The notes under the pieces were generated by a model that searched no databases, was not told the origin of the DNA, and saw only the letters and a list, made by a program, of their open reading frames with translations. Source: Candidatus Cloacimonadota bacterium (lineage in GTDB: Bacteria; Cloacimonadota; Cloacimonadia; JGIOTU-2). From it: a stretch of 48,651 bases of DNA. Shown piece by piece: positions 1 to 8,336 of the stretch. The stretch is from NCBI GenBank assembly GCA_023129415.1, contig JAGMCF010000059.1, forward strand, positions 1 to 48,651, written 5' to 3'. Numbering within the stretch: position 1 is the first letter of the stretch; the number at the start of each line of letters is the position of its first letter. A program made the position numbers and the translations under genes.

Positions 1-170
1 AATAATAAAAACCTTGGAAACAAAATCTTAGCCTTAGCCTTAGCCTTAAATAAACTATAAACTTTGAAATTCCGATACAACTAATTATGAATTTTAAAAC
101 ATTGTCAATAAAATCTCAGAATATGTAAATCAAAATAGAAAAAATAAAAACAATTTTTTTTAAATAAAAT

Positions 171-199
171 TTGACAAAGATAATTTCAAATAGTAATAA
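171..199 (+). promoter_or_regulatory. sigma-70 type promoter for the OsmC-like gene
   Basis: TTGACA at 171-176, a 17-base spacer and TAATAA at 194-199. Transcription would start near 206, only about 8 bases before the ATG at 214. No Shine-Dalgarno sequence is visible there, so the message may be nearly leaderless. Confidence 0.5.
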
Positions 200-213
200 A
201 TTGACCTTGTAAA

Positions 214-621
214 ATGAAAGCAAAAGTTAAGTATATTGATAATCTACAATTTTCTGCTGTATCAGACTCCAACCATAGTATCATTATTGATGCTGATAAA
301 AATTTGAGTCTTGACCAGGGAACACGACCCAAAGAACTTATATTAATGGGACTAGTTGGTTGCACTGCAATGGATGTTGTTTCACTTCTAAAAAAGATGC
401 GAGTAGAATTCAAAGATTTTTCTGTTTCTGCTGAAGCAGAGATTTCTGACAAACATCCAAAAGTCTTCACATCAATTCATATTAATTATAACATTTCTGG
501 TGATGTTGATGAAGAAAAGCTTAAAAAAGCTATTGATCTTTCTCAAAACCGGTATTGCGGAGTTACTGTTATGCTCAACAAAACTGCTCAAATAACTCAT
601 TCATATCAAATTGAAAAATAA
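214..621 (+). CDS. OsmC/YhfA-family protein
   Basis: A 135-residue OsmC-fold protein. Family members reduce organic or fatty-acid hydroperoxides through two cysteines, and YhfA-like members are less well defined. Visible: the GLVGCTAMDVVSLLKKM helix carrying the first Cys, and RYCGVTVML carrying the second, at the usual spacing. The length matches the short YhfA-type subgroup. ATG 214 is chosen because it lies just downstream of a good promoter and the protein starts on a beta strand, as in the family; there is no clear ribosome binding site. The next gene, purC, follows after 41 bases. Cytosolic. The family call is firm; the substrate is unknown. Confidence 0.88.
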   Translation: MKAKVKYIDNLQFSAVSDSNHSIIIDADKNLSLDQGTRPKELILMGLVGCTAMDVVSLLKKMRVEFKDFSVSAEAEISDKHPKVFTSIHINYNISGDVDEEKLKKAIDLSQNRYCGVTVMLNKTAQITHSYQIEK

Positions 622-662
622 GGGATTAGTACATATTTTCAAATATTTAAGTTCAAGAACTA

Positions 663-1553
663 ATGTCTGAACTTCAAAAATTATTTCCTTTTAAACAAGG
701 TAAAGTCAGAGACATTTATGATTTAGGGGACAAGCTCCTGATTGTTGCTTCAGATAGAATATCTGCATTTGATTACATCCTACCCTGTTTCATTCCTGAT
801 AAAGGAAAGATATTAACTCAAATTTCTAAATTCTGGTTTACAATAACAAAAAACATCATTGAAAACCATTTTATTACTGACAATTTATTAGAGTTTCCAA
901 AGGCTTTCCATTCATACGAAACAGAGTTGAATTTGCGTTCAATGTTAGTAAAAAAAGCTGAAAAGATTCCCTTTGAATGTATTGTTCGTGGTTATATTGC
1001 AGGTTCTGGTTGGAAGGATTATAATAAAACAGGGAAAATCTGTGGAATAGATTTGCCTGCAAATCTTCAGGAATCTGAAAAGCTTTCTGAGCCAATTTTT
1101 ACACCTTCCACAAAAGCTGAGAAAGGTCATGACGAAAATATAGGATTTTCAAAATTGAAAGACAACATTGGTCATGAATTATCAAATAAGATTAAAGAAG
1201 CAAGTCTAAAAATCTATAATTATGGACACAATGTGCTGTTTGAAAAAGGGATAATTCTTTCTGACACAAAATTTGAATTTGGATTACTTGATGGTAAATT
1301 GCTATTAATTGATGAAGTTTTGACACCTGATTCTTCGCGATTCTGGGATGTTTCTACATATAAAAAAGGTGTCTCACAAAAAAATTACGACAAACAATTT
1401 GTGCGTGATTATCTTTTAAGCAAAGGTATCGCAAAGGCAAGAAATATTGACCGGAATTCCGAAATTCTTCAACTTCCAGAAATAATAATAGCCCAAACAA
1501 GAGAGAAATATCTACAAGCTTTTCAAAAAATAACCGGCAAATATTCACTATAA
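663..1553 (+). CDS. purC: phosphoribosylaminoimidazole-succinocarboxamide synthase (SAICAR synthetase)
   Basis: Purine biosynthesis: joins CAIR and aspartate using ATP to give SAICAR. Visible: GKVRDIYDLGDKLLIVASDRISAFD at the N-terminus (ATP-grasp-like, KVRD loop), ECIVRGYIAGSGWKDY, the FTPSTKAEKGHDENI loop and the acidic LIDEVLTPDSSRFW motif. At 296 residues it fits the longer SAICAR synthetase form. No other purine gene lies next to it; guaA is 25 kb away. Its stop TAA shares one base with the ATG of the receiver gene downstream, so the two are probably co-transcribed and translationally coupled. Confidence 0.97.
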   Translation: MSELQKLFPFKQGKVRDIYDLGDKLLIVASDRISAFDYILPCFIPDKGKILTQISKFWFTITKNIIENHFITDNLLEFPKAFHSYETELNLRSMLVKKAEKIPFECIVRGYIAGSGWKDYNKTGKICGIDLPANLQESEKLSEPIFTPSTKAEKGHDENIGFSKLKDNIGHELSNKIKEASLKIYNYGHNVLFEKGIILSDTKFEFGLLDGKLLLIDEVLTPDSSRFWDVSTYKKGVSQKNYDKQFVRDYLLSKGIAKARNIDRNSEILQLPEIIIAQTREKYLQAFQKITGKYSL

Positions 1554-1918
1554 TGTACACAATTCTCATAGTAGATGACGAAAAAGATACATTAAACTAT
1601 CTTGATTATGTTTTTAAGAAATTCAATTTCAATAGTATCATCGTAGATAATGGATTTGATGCTTTACAAAAGATTCGTGAAACGCATATTGACCTTGTCT
1701 TAACTGATATTGCAATGCCTGATATGAATGGATACGAGTTATATTCTCAAATAAGGAATTTTGATGATAACATTCCAATTGTTATGATGACTGGATTTGG
1801 ATATGACCCAAACCATGTTTTAGTAAAAGCCAAAAAAGATGGTTTACACGATATCATCTTTAAACCTTTTGAAAATGAAGATTTAATCAATATAATCAAT
1901 AAGGCAATAAAATCATAG
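1553..1918 (+). CDS. single-domain response regulator (REC only)
   Basis: A CheY-like receiver of 121 residues. Visible: the acidic pair in ILIVDDEKDT, the phospho-acceptor Asp in VLTDIAMPDMNGYEL, the Thr in IVMMTGFG and the Lys in IIFKPFENED, so all five signature positions are present. No output domain follows. The ATG overlaps the purC stop by one base. No kinase gene is adjacent, so the partner must be encoded elsewhere. It may pass phosphate in a relay or bind a partner protein directly. Confidence 0.93.
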   Translation: MYTILIVDDEKDTLNYLDYVFKKFNFNSIIVDNGFDALQKIRETHIDLVLTDIAMPDMNGYELYSQIRNFDDNIPIVMMTGFGYDPNHVLVKAKKDGLHDIIFKPFENEDLINIINKAIKS

Positions 1919-2029
1919 AAATTTATTATCTTTATCAAATTAAAGTTAAACTTTATCAACAATTTTTATATCAAAAAATAACAATGTAATTATTAACAAA
2001 CAGAAAAAATAAGGAGATGATATAAATAG

Positions 2030-2145
2030 CACGCAGAAAAACGCCGATAAAAGATTGATTTTCACTGATTACTAAATATATATTTTATGAAAATAAATAT
2101 TCGTTTTATCTGCATTTATCAGCAAAATCAGTGTTCTTCTGCGTC
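2030..2145. repeat. imperfect inverted repeat of the ACGCAGAA / GATAAA family
   Basis: The left arm starts ACGCAGAAAAACGCCGATAA at 2031; the right arm ends ATCAGTGTTCTTCTGCGT near 2144. The arms are inverted and imperfect around an AT-rich centre. The unit ends just upstream of the Shine-Dalgarno sequence of the 2169 gene. Related stretches lie at 28453 and near 35580-35700. The rest of the 1919-2168 gap shows nothing recognisable. Confidence 0.55.
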
Positions 2146-2168
2146 GAATTATATTCATAGGAGGAAGC

Positions 2169-2489
2169 ATGAAAAGTAAATTAACCCGAAGTAAAGTCTC
2201 TCCAAAAAGTCATAAAAAAGTCATAGCATTCATCTATGCTGAAGAGCTTGTTGGAGAGGATGTTAATCTTTTAGAATCGTATTTGGAGAAACGGAATGAC
2301 CTCCACTTTATATATATTATAGTATCAAAATCTCCTTCACAAAAAGTGAGGACAGTTTGTAATAGATATCATCACTTAAAATTAATATATAGTCGTGAAC
2401 CAGAAATTCAAATTTCTGATATCAAAAACCAATATGACGGTGATGAGGTAAAATTTGAGGATAGAAATTTTGATGATTTGAAAAATTGA
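2169..2489 (+). CDS. hypothetical protein, 106 residues
   Basis: I do not recognise the family. The gene looks real: it has a strong ribosome binding site (AGGAGGAAGC before the ATG) and a hairpin with a T-rich tail after the stop. The first 18 residues are very basic (Lys/Arg/Ser), followed by an alternating pattern (KVIAFIYAEELVG, LHFIYIIVSKSP, HLKLIYSREPEI) that suggests a small alpha/beta fold with three parallel-type strands. The C-terminus is acidic (GDEVKFEDRNFDD). No signal peptide or membrane segment. The intergenic repeat at 2030-2145 sits directly upstream. The stop is TGA, evidence that this organism reads UGA as stop. Confidence 0.7.
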   Translation: MKSKLTRSKVSPKSHKKVIAFIYAEELVGEDVNLLESYLEKRNDLHFIYIIVSKSPSQKVRTVCNRYHHLKLIYSREPEIQISDIKNQYDGDEVKFEDRNFDDLKN

Positions 2490-2516
2490 AGTCTTCAATC
2501 TAAGAAATAATTATAC

Positions 2517-2549
2517 AAGGCAATGAAGGATTTTTCATTGCCTTCTTTT
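2517..2549. terminator. shared terminator hairpin between convergent genes
   Basis: AAGGCAATGAA (2517-2527) pairs with TTCATTGCCTT (2534-2544), followed by a T-rich run on the plus strand. It serves the 2169 gene and overlaps the last codons of uvrC on the other strand. Confidence 0.65.
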
Positions 2550-4352
2550 ATTTAACGAATCTAAAATTGTTTGAGCCAACTTATTACTTATTTTAGATAA
2601 AGATTCTAACTCTGAAATTGATGCTCTTTTTATACTCGCAATTGAGCCAAAGTGATTTAGAAGCTCCTTTTTTCTTTTTTCCCCAATTCCTGGAATATTA
2701 TCTAAAATAGAAACAGTAGTTTTTTTATCCCGTAAAATTTTATGATACTTTATTGCAAATCTGTGTGCTTCATCTCTTATTTGCTGAAGCAATTTTAATG
2801 CGTAAGAAGTTTTGGGAATAACTATTGCTTCATTACTTTTTACAGAAAAAACTTCTTCCAATCTTTTTGCAATGGAGAATAATTCAATTTTGTAAGGAAA
2901 TTTCTCTAAAGCCTTTTTAGCAAAAGAAAGTTGACCCTTTCCACCATCAATTAGAATCATATCAGGTGTTTCGAATTTTTCTTCTTCAAGATGAGAAAGG
3001 TAGCGAGTTACTGCTTCTCCAATCATCAAGTAGTCATTTATACCAGAAACAGTTTTTATCTTAAACCTGCGATATTGACTCTTTTTCGGTTTTCCATTAT
3101 CAAAGAACACCATTGAGGCAACTGCTTCATTTCCTTGAAGATTCGATACATCAAAAGCTGCTATCTTTCTAGGAAGTTTTGAGAGATACAATCGGTCTTT
3201 CAATTCCTTAACTGCAAATACAGTTCTATGAGCTGATTTTAAATGGGCTAATTGTTTTTCCTCAACTAAGAGAAAAGCGTTTTGCCCTGCCATCTCAACT
3301 AATTTCTTTTTATCACCTTTTTGTGGAATGAAAATTTCAACATTAAGCCATTTGGATACCAATCCTTTATCTTCAGGATTTGTCTGGGTTAAAATCTTTG
3401 GAGCAACATCCTCTTGAAAATTGTAATACTGGGTTAGAAACCTGTTTAAGATATTTCCGTCACTTTTACCATAGGTGTTTTCCATAAAATAATGTTCTTT
3501 TTTTATCAGCCTACCTTCACGAATCTTCAGGATTACAACACAGCAAAGTTTATCATCTCTGCCAATGCCAATTATATCAAGGTCTTCCAGATTGGTTTTC
3601 CTTACAATCTGCTTAGTAGATATTTTTCCTATTCTAATAATCTGGTCACGGAGTTCAGAAGCTTTTTCAAATTGATTTTTTTCCGATGCTTTTTCCATTG
3701 CTTTTTGCAGTTGTTTCTCTATCTCATTAGTTTTCCCTTTTAGAAAAAGTATTACCTGTTCCACCTTCTTTCTATAATTTTCATAACTAATGTTTCCAAT
3801 ACAAGGAGCATCACATTTATTTATCTGGAAGTTTAAACAAGGTTGGTCAAATGATGGATTGTTTGTATTTTCTTTAGGGATTTTTCTGTTACATATTCTC
3901 AAACGGAACACTTTCTCCAATAGATTCAATGTCCGTCTAATAGAATGTGCTTCAGTATATGGTCCGAAATATTTTGAGCCATCTTTTAAAATTGTTCTGG
4001 TTACAATTACTTTTGGAAAATTGTTTTTTGCATCAATCTTGATATATGGATATTTTTTATCATCTTTCAATGCAGCATTAAATTTTGGACGATACTTTTT
4101 TATTAGATTGGCTTCCAGGATTAGTGCATCAATTTCAGTTCTGGTTACAATGTATTCAAAGTCAGCGATTTTTGAAACAAGGATTTCTGTTTTGGGCAGT
4201 TCAAAATGAGTTTTTGTAAAATATGAATTAATCCTTTTTTTTAGGTTTTTTGCTTTGCCGATGTAGATGATTTTACCTAATAAATTCTTCATTAAATAGA
4301 CACCTGGATTTGAGGGGGTTAGTCGTAATTTGTTTTGGATTTTATCATTCAT
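2535..4352 (-). CDS. uvrC: excinuclease ABC subunit C
   Basis: Nucleotide excision repair nuclease that cuts on both sides of the lesion. At 605 residues it is full length. Domains in order: an N-terminal GIY-YIG nuclease (PGVYLMKN then IIYIGKAKNLKKRI) for the 3' cut; a Cys-containing linker (LNFQINKCDAPCIG); a UVR coiled-coil motif that contacts UvrB (AMEKASEKNQFEKASELRDQ); the RNase H-like half for the 5' cut (IAAFDVSNLQG, then DMILIDGGKGQL); and C-terminal helix-hairpin-helix repeats (NIPGIGEKRKKELL, ISKISNKLAQTI). No uvrA or uvrB is present in the window. The last codons overlap the terminator hairpin shared with the convergent gene. Confidence 0.97.
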   Translation of the reverse strand: MNDKIQNKLRLTPSNPGVYLMKNLLGKIIYIGKAKNLKKRINSYFTKTHFELPKTEILVSKIADFEYIVTRTEIDALILEANLIKKYRPKFNAALKDDKKYPYIKIDAKNNFPKVIVTRTILKDGSKYFGPYTEAHSIRRTLNLLEKVFRLRICNRKIPKENTNNPSFDQPCLNFQINKCDAPCIGNISYENYRKKVEQVILFLKGKTNEIEKQLQKAMEKASEKNQFEKASELRDQIIRIGKISTKQIVRKTNLEDLDIIGIGRDDKLCCVVILKIREGRLIKKEHYFMENTYGKSDGNILNRFLTQYYNFQEDVAPKILTQTNPEDKGLVSKWLNVEIFIPQKGDKKKLVEMAGQNAFLLVEEKQLAHLKSAHRTVFAVKELKDRLYLSKLPRKIAAFDVSNLQGNEAVASMVFFDNGKPKKSQYRRFKIKTVSGINDYLMIGEAVTRYLSHLEEEKFETPDMILIDGGKGQLSFAKKALEKFPYKIELFSIAKRLEEVFSVKSNEAIVIPKTSYALKLLQQIRDEAHRFAIKYHKILRDKKTTVSILDNIPGIGEKRKKELLNHFGSIASIKRASISELESLSKISNKLAQTILDSLNKRRQ

Positions 4353-4366
4353 TATGGATTAAAATA

Positions 4367-4430
4367 GCCACAAAGGCACAAAGGCACAAAAATCATATAA
4401 AATCTTAAAGACTCGTTAGGGGAACGAGTT
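4367..4430. repeat. CACAAAGG tandem repeat plus AACGAGT hairpin upstream of uvrC
   Basis: At 4367-4392 the unit GCACAAAG is repeated head to tail immediately 5' of the uvrC start codon (minus strand). ACTCGTT (4411-4417) and AACGAGT (4423-4429) then form a hairpin that lies after the stop of the uncharacterised gene ending at 4438. Confidence 0.55.
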
Positions 4431-4437
4431 TCACCCA

Positions 4438-5487
4438 TTAACTTATTTTATCAAACCATAAAATGATATCCTTAAGAGCGAAAACAAGTGAATTGACAGT
4501 ATCTATTGTGGGTATATATATTTTAGCAGTTTTTGCTCTATGACCCCCATAAAGAGTACCAATGTAATATACACTTTTAAAAAAATTACTTTGTATTGGA
4601 TTTATATATTTATTATCTTCTAACCAAACAACTTGTTCCTTCCCTTTTAGATTTGTAATCTTGAATTTTTTTGCACAAACTTTCAAAATTTCTTCATATA
4701 TAACTCTCATTTTTGATAGATTATCACCTATTTCCACGATATCTTTATTATTTTTCTCTTTAAGAACTTTTAAAAACTTACTTGAAATTTCAGAATCTAT
4801 TCTATCCTTTAAAATATCAAGATATTTGTCTTTTTCTAAAAATATTTTCAATTTTTTGTCATCATGATTTTTATACCAAAATCGATTTTCAACCTCAGAA
4901 ATATACTCATTTATTCCAAGTTCCCAGATGTTTCTTTTAAGTTCTGAATCTGATATCTGCTTTTCAACCAATTCTTTAAAATTATTAAATTTTATATTAT
5001 TTTGAGTAAATATACAAACATTTTGTGACACATTTATAATATGTTTTTCTTTATTATAAAATAAACAAAGAATAATACAAAAAAGCAAACCACTATAATC
5101 ATCCTTGCAAATAATTGCATCAAATATTTTCTCGAATTGATTCCTTATTCCTTCATTTTCCCCACTTGGATGAGACTCTAAAAATATACTCTTTGCTTTT
5201 CTGATTTCAGGTTCAGATAATTGACTACCTAAAGGGGTTGGAAACTTTACATCTAAAATTATTTTATCAAATATATCTTCATTAAAAATTATCTTACAGG
5301 ATTCATTAAAATCTTGTGCTAAAAAAATTCCTTTTTTCTCTAAATAATTTATTGCTTCGTCCTTATTCAAATATTTTAGATTTGAATAATCCCTTTCATC
5401 TAAATTTCTGACAAATAATTTATTTTCAATAATATAATCAACCGCAACCTGTTGCTCATCTTCAACCCATAAATATTTCTTACTCAT
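4438..5487 (-). CDS. receiver-like protein with uncharacterised, possibly HEPN-like, C-terminal domain
   Basis: 349 residues, not a known named protein. The N-terminus reads KYLWVEDE, like strand 1 and the acidic pair of a response-regulator receiver. FDKIILDVKFP places Asp79 where the phospho-acceptor sits, and VCIFTQN has the Thr position; roughly 60 residues of helical insertion separate these elements. The C-terminal part (about 215-349) is helical. It holds RVIYEE (261-266) and GGHRAKTAKIYIPT followed by VNSLVFALKDIILWF, which resembles the tail of HEPN/abortive-infection type domains; that resemblance is my inference. The ATG overlaps the TGA of the upstream methylase-kinase gene (ATGA), with GGAG seven bases before, so the two are translationally coupled. 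Likely the output partner of that kinase-like protein. Confidence 0.6.
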   Translation of the reverse strand: MSKKYLWVEDEQQVAVDYIIENKLFVRNLDERDYSNLKYLNKDEAINYLEKKGIFLAQDFNESCKIIFNEDIFDKIILDVKFPTPLGSQLSEPEIRKAKSIFLESHPSGENEGIRNQFEKIFDAIICKDDYSGLLFCIILCLFYNKEKHIINVSQNVCIFTQNNIKFNNFKELVEKQISDSELKRNIWELGINEYISEVENRFWYKNHDDKKLKIFLEKDKYLDILKDRIDSEISSKFLKVLKEKNNKDIVEIGDNLSKMRVIYEEILKVCAKKFKITNLKGKEQVVWLEDNKYINPIQSNFFKSVYYIGTLYGGHRAKTAKIYIPTIDTVNSLVFALKDIILWFDKIS

Positions 5488-8159
5488 TTTTTACTCCTTA
5501 TTTTTTTAAAATAAATTTGAATAATAAATTCTTTAAAATCACTTTTATTTATTATTTCCTCACTTTTTTCAAATTTACCCAGAACTTTTAAGAATTCTTT
5601 AACCATTTCCAAACCCTGAAGTGTACTTTCTTCGTTTATCATAGAATCTTTATGTATTAAATTTGAAAAAGTAATTTTATGAAAATCGTCATCTGAACTG
5701 TAAAAGATTTTAAAAATTCTCATATCAAAATTTTTAACTGTACCATACCGAAACATATTTTTTATTAACTCTAATAAGACAATAAAAAGAATAGAAAAGG
5801 TGTATGAATTTTTCACAACAAAAATATTATTTAACTCGTCAATTTGAATTTCAAAATATCGGTTAATATCTCGAAAATCTTCATTTATAAAAAAGTTTTT
5901 AAATTTAAATATTTCACTATGAGATATATCTGAAATGAGAAAATCTTCTGAATTATAAATGCTTTCACAATATTTAATTACTTTATTATATTTATTTTTA
6001 TTTTCCCATTTATCAATATTAAAAAATGTATTTCTAATACTCCCCCAACCCGCATCACCTCTTATTAAACGATCAATATTCATATTTAAACAGAAGTAAA
6101 GAAGTTCATAAATACTTATATTTTTATCAGATTTATTATACTCGATATCGTTCTCGATTTTACTTTTAATTATATTTTCTTTACTGAAGGAAATTTTAAT
6201 TGAATTCATAATAGCCAACATCAATTCATGATATAATTCCATCCTTCTAATATCATTCGCTGTGTTATAATTTTCTTTAATCTTATGTATTATACCCTTC
6301 TCAGCCCAGATAAAGTTTCCTATTGTATGACTTACTGCTTGAAAAATTCTTGTTTTTAATTCATTTTTTTCTTTTTCTTTTTGAATAATTGCTTGTGTCT
6401 TTTCTAGTTCTTTTTCCTTAACAAGCTCTATACTTTTTTCTTGAAGTACTTTATTTATGTAAAAATATACTTTTAATGCACTTGATTTTTTATAAAATCT
6501 ATCACCTGAATTATCAATTATATATTGTAATAGACTCAATTTGGAGCGAATAAGAAATAAACCTTTTTCTGTTTCTTGTTCGAAAGTTTCTCTCAAAGAA
6601 TCTTTAAAGTAAGGATAACTTTTAAATACTTCTTTAACAAATGGTTTCAACTGTAAATCATTGTCTAAATTTAAATCATTTTTTTCTAAAATATTGGCTA
6701 ATTTACCATAATTCCCTTTTGATTTTTTATAAAATTTATTTTCATTTAATTTAAAATAAGTTTCCATTTTATCAAGCATGATTTTCATAGAGCAATTTAT
6801 CCACTCTTGTTTAAATTCAGCAAAGAAATCCTCTTCATATATTGCTATTTTTATTCCCCCTAAGTTTCTTCCATTTATATGCTTAATAGTTACCCCATAT
6901 GAAACCCTTTCTAATTGAGTTTTAAATAAATTTAGACACATATCATTTGAAAGATATTCCCTTAAATAATCTTTCCGCATTTTACTTTTAGGCCTTATTA
7001 TGTAATGAGAACTGCTAACTATTATTTTGGGAATATTTTTATTATAAAAGAATGGAACAGAATTTTCAAATGATGTGTAGAAAGATGGAATTACAACATC
7101 TCCAGCTTTTATAATATATTTTTCATCTGCTATATCAATAAATTCATTTTTAGCTGTTTTATTAAGAAATTTTCCTGTTTCATGATTATAATTGTCTTGA
7201 CGAAAAATTAAATACTTACCTTTTGATTTTCTTAGCTCTCTAGTAAGTGATATTCCTCTTATAATATCTGCAATTTCAGATAAATCTAGAAGACTCTTTT
7301 CCCTTTTTAATTGTTGATCAATTTCTATATATTTAGGTAGAAAATACTCTCGATCCCATCTTTCCCTTAATTTTTCTTTATTTTTCCAGATTTCACCTTG
7401 TTGTGTTTGATAATTTTTTATTATTTCATCTGGATTATTATTATAAATTGCTAAATACACTTTTCCCCTTTGTTGTTTTTTTTGAATTGTTAATATTGAT
7501 AAAGGCACATTAAAAAAAAGTTTATGAGGTAAGTTTACTATCAGTTCTAACGAGAACATATTCAAAATTTTTAATCTTAAACTTTTCATATTAGATGAAT
7601 ATAATAATATATCGGGAACAATACAAATCAGACAGCCTTTATCCTTTAGTAAATCTAAACATTTGTTAGTGAATTCTTCTTCATAATGTCCAGACCTATC
7701 TTTACTGCTAATCACTCTGCCTATAGGAAATTCTGAAATAATTAAATCATATTTTTTTTGTATTGATTCACTAAGAAAATCTCTATTGTAAATAACTGCA
7801 TTTTTATTTAGATACTTTGCTATTTTAATAACTTCAGAATTTATATCAAAACCAATTTTTGTTTCAGCATAATCACAGTAACTTAAAATATTTCCAGTCC
7901 CACATGCAGGATCTAACACTGATTTTGGATTAAATAATTTACCTATTTGAGCCATAAAAAAAGCTATTTTGTTAGGAGTATAGTATAATCCTATACTTCT
8001 TTTGTTATGATCATTATTTCCCCAATTGAGTAATTCAAATAATTCATTTTTGTTTAAATTTAAAAAATTATTTTTAATTAAATAACTGATTATTCCTTGT
8101 CTTGTTGTAATACCATATTTTATTAAATCTTCTTGTATTTTATTTTTCTTTGATTTCAT
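5484..8159 (-). CDS. type I-like N6 DNA methylase / target-recognition / histidine-kinase-like fusion
   Basis: 891 residues. Order of domains: an HsdM-like methylase (YYTPNKIAFFMAQI, SAM motif I DPACGTG at 83-89); motif IV is degenerate, with ISEFPIG (141-147) where NPPF is expected; an HsdS-like target-recognition region at about 295-440 (LSEIADIIRGISL, YGVTIKHINGRNLGG); helices and a Lys/Glu coiled coil (570-605); then an H-box (RIFQAVSHTIGN, His611), an N-box (LLELIKNMFRYG, Asn801) and a GLEMV segment as in GHKL ATPases. The G1 box has FSN instead of DxG. Start: ATG 8159. An upstream in-frame GTG at 8210 lies inside a palindrome and is rejected. The stop overlaps the next gene. Probably a DNA-state sensor with signalling output, possibly without methylase activity. 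Confidence 0.75.
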   Translation of the reverse strand: MKSKKNKIQEDLIKYGITTRQGIISYLIKNNFLNLNKNELFELLNWGNNDHNKRSIGLYYTPNKIAFFMAQIGKLFNPKSVLDPACGTGNILSYCDYAETKIGFDINSEVIKIAKYLNKNAVIYNRDFLSESIQKKYDLIISEFPIGRVISSKDRSGHYEEEFTNKCLDLLKDKGCLICIVPDILLYSSNMKSLRLKILNMFSLELIVNLPHKLFFNVPLSILTIQKKQQRGKVYLAIYNNNPDEIIKNYQTQQGEIWKNKEKLRERWDREYFLPKYIEIDQQLKREKSLLDLSEIADIIRGISLTRELRKSKGKYLIFRQDNYNHETGKFLNKTAKNEFIDIADEKYIIKAGDVVIPSFYTSFENSVPFFYNKNIPKIIVSSSHYIIRPKSKMRKDYLREYLSNDMCLNLFKTQLERVSYGVTIKHINGRNLGGIKIAIYEEDFFAEFKQEWINCSMKIMLDKMETYFKLNENKFYKKSKGNYGKLANILEKNDLNLDNDLQLKPFVKEVFKSYPYFKDSLRETFEQETEKGLFLIRSKLSLLQYIIDNSGDRFYKKSSALKVYFYINKVLQEKSIELVKEKELEKTQAIIQKEKEKNELKTRIFQAVSHTIGNFIWAEKGIIHKIKENYNTANDIRRMELYHELMLAIMNSIKISFSKENIIKSKIENDIEYNKSDKNISIYELLYFCLNMNIDRLIRGDAGWGSIRNTFFNIDKWENKNKYNKVIKYCESIYNSEDFLISDISHSEIFKFKNFFINEDFRDINRYFEIQIDELNNIFVVKNSYTFSILFIVLLELIKNMFRYGTVKNFDMRIFKIFYSSDDDFHKITFSNLIHKDSMINEESTLQGLEMVKEFLKVLGKFEKSEEIINKSDFKEFIIQIYFKKIRSKK

Positions 8160-8187
8160 ATAAAAATTCCCATAAATTTTTATTAAT

Positions 8188-8213
8188 AAAGTGGCACCTA
8201 TAGGTGCCACTTT
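8188..8213. repeat. 26-bp perfect palindrome between the tiny gene and the methylase-kinase gene
   Basis: AAAGTGGCACC and GGTGCCACTTT flank a central TATA; all 26 bases are self-complementary. As RNA it would make an 11-bp stem, but no clean T-run follows on the minus strand, so it may be an attenuator, an operator or a weak terminator. It lies 28 bases before the methylase-kinase ATG. Confidence 0.8.
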
Positions 8214-8224
8214 TATGTGATTAT

Positions 8225-8320
8225 TTATTTTTTAGAAAGTGAGTCAATAATAATTTTAGCAGTGTAACGAGCAGCTTCAACAAGAGCTGCAGTTAAGGCA
8301 ACTAAAAATATTTTTTTCAT
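8225..8320 (-). CDS. 31-residue hydrophobic peptide
   Basis: A very short gene with a textbook ribosome binding site, TGGAGGCATTTCT directly before the ATG at 8320. It encodes 31 residues: start MKKIFLVALTAALVEAAR, then a Tyr-Thr-Ala-Lys link, three isoleucines and a polar end DSLSKK. The N-terminal Lys pair plus a hydrophobic, mostly helical core suits a small membrane-active or membrane-anchored peptide. It lies between two perfect palindromes and downstream of a sigma-54 type promoter, in the same direction as the methylase-kinase gene. No homolog comes to mind. It could be a toxin, an effector or a leader peptide; function unknown. Confidence 0.65.
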   Translation of the reverse strand: MKKIFLVALTAALVEAARYTAKIIIDSLSKK

Positions 8321-8336
8321 AGAAATGCCTCCAAAA

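Noticed and set aside
1-120. Gene at the left edge
   Set aside because: Only AT-rich DNA with a short AGCCTT repeat and no open frame of protein-like character.
8160-8210. 17-residue N-terminal extension of the methylase-kinase from GTG 8210
   Set aside because: The extension is encoded by the 26-bp palindrome and has no ribosome binding site; ATG 8159 is better.
8191-8210. Second sigma-54 promoter in the palindrome (TGGCACC...GC)
   Set aside because: The GG-to-GC spacing is 11, not 10.
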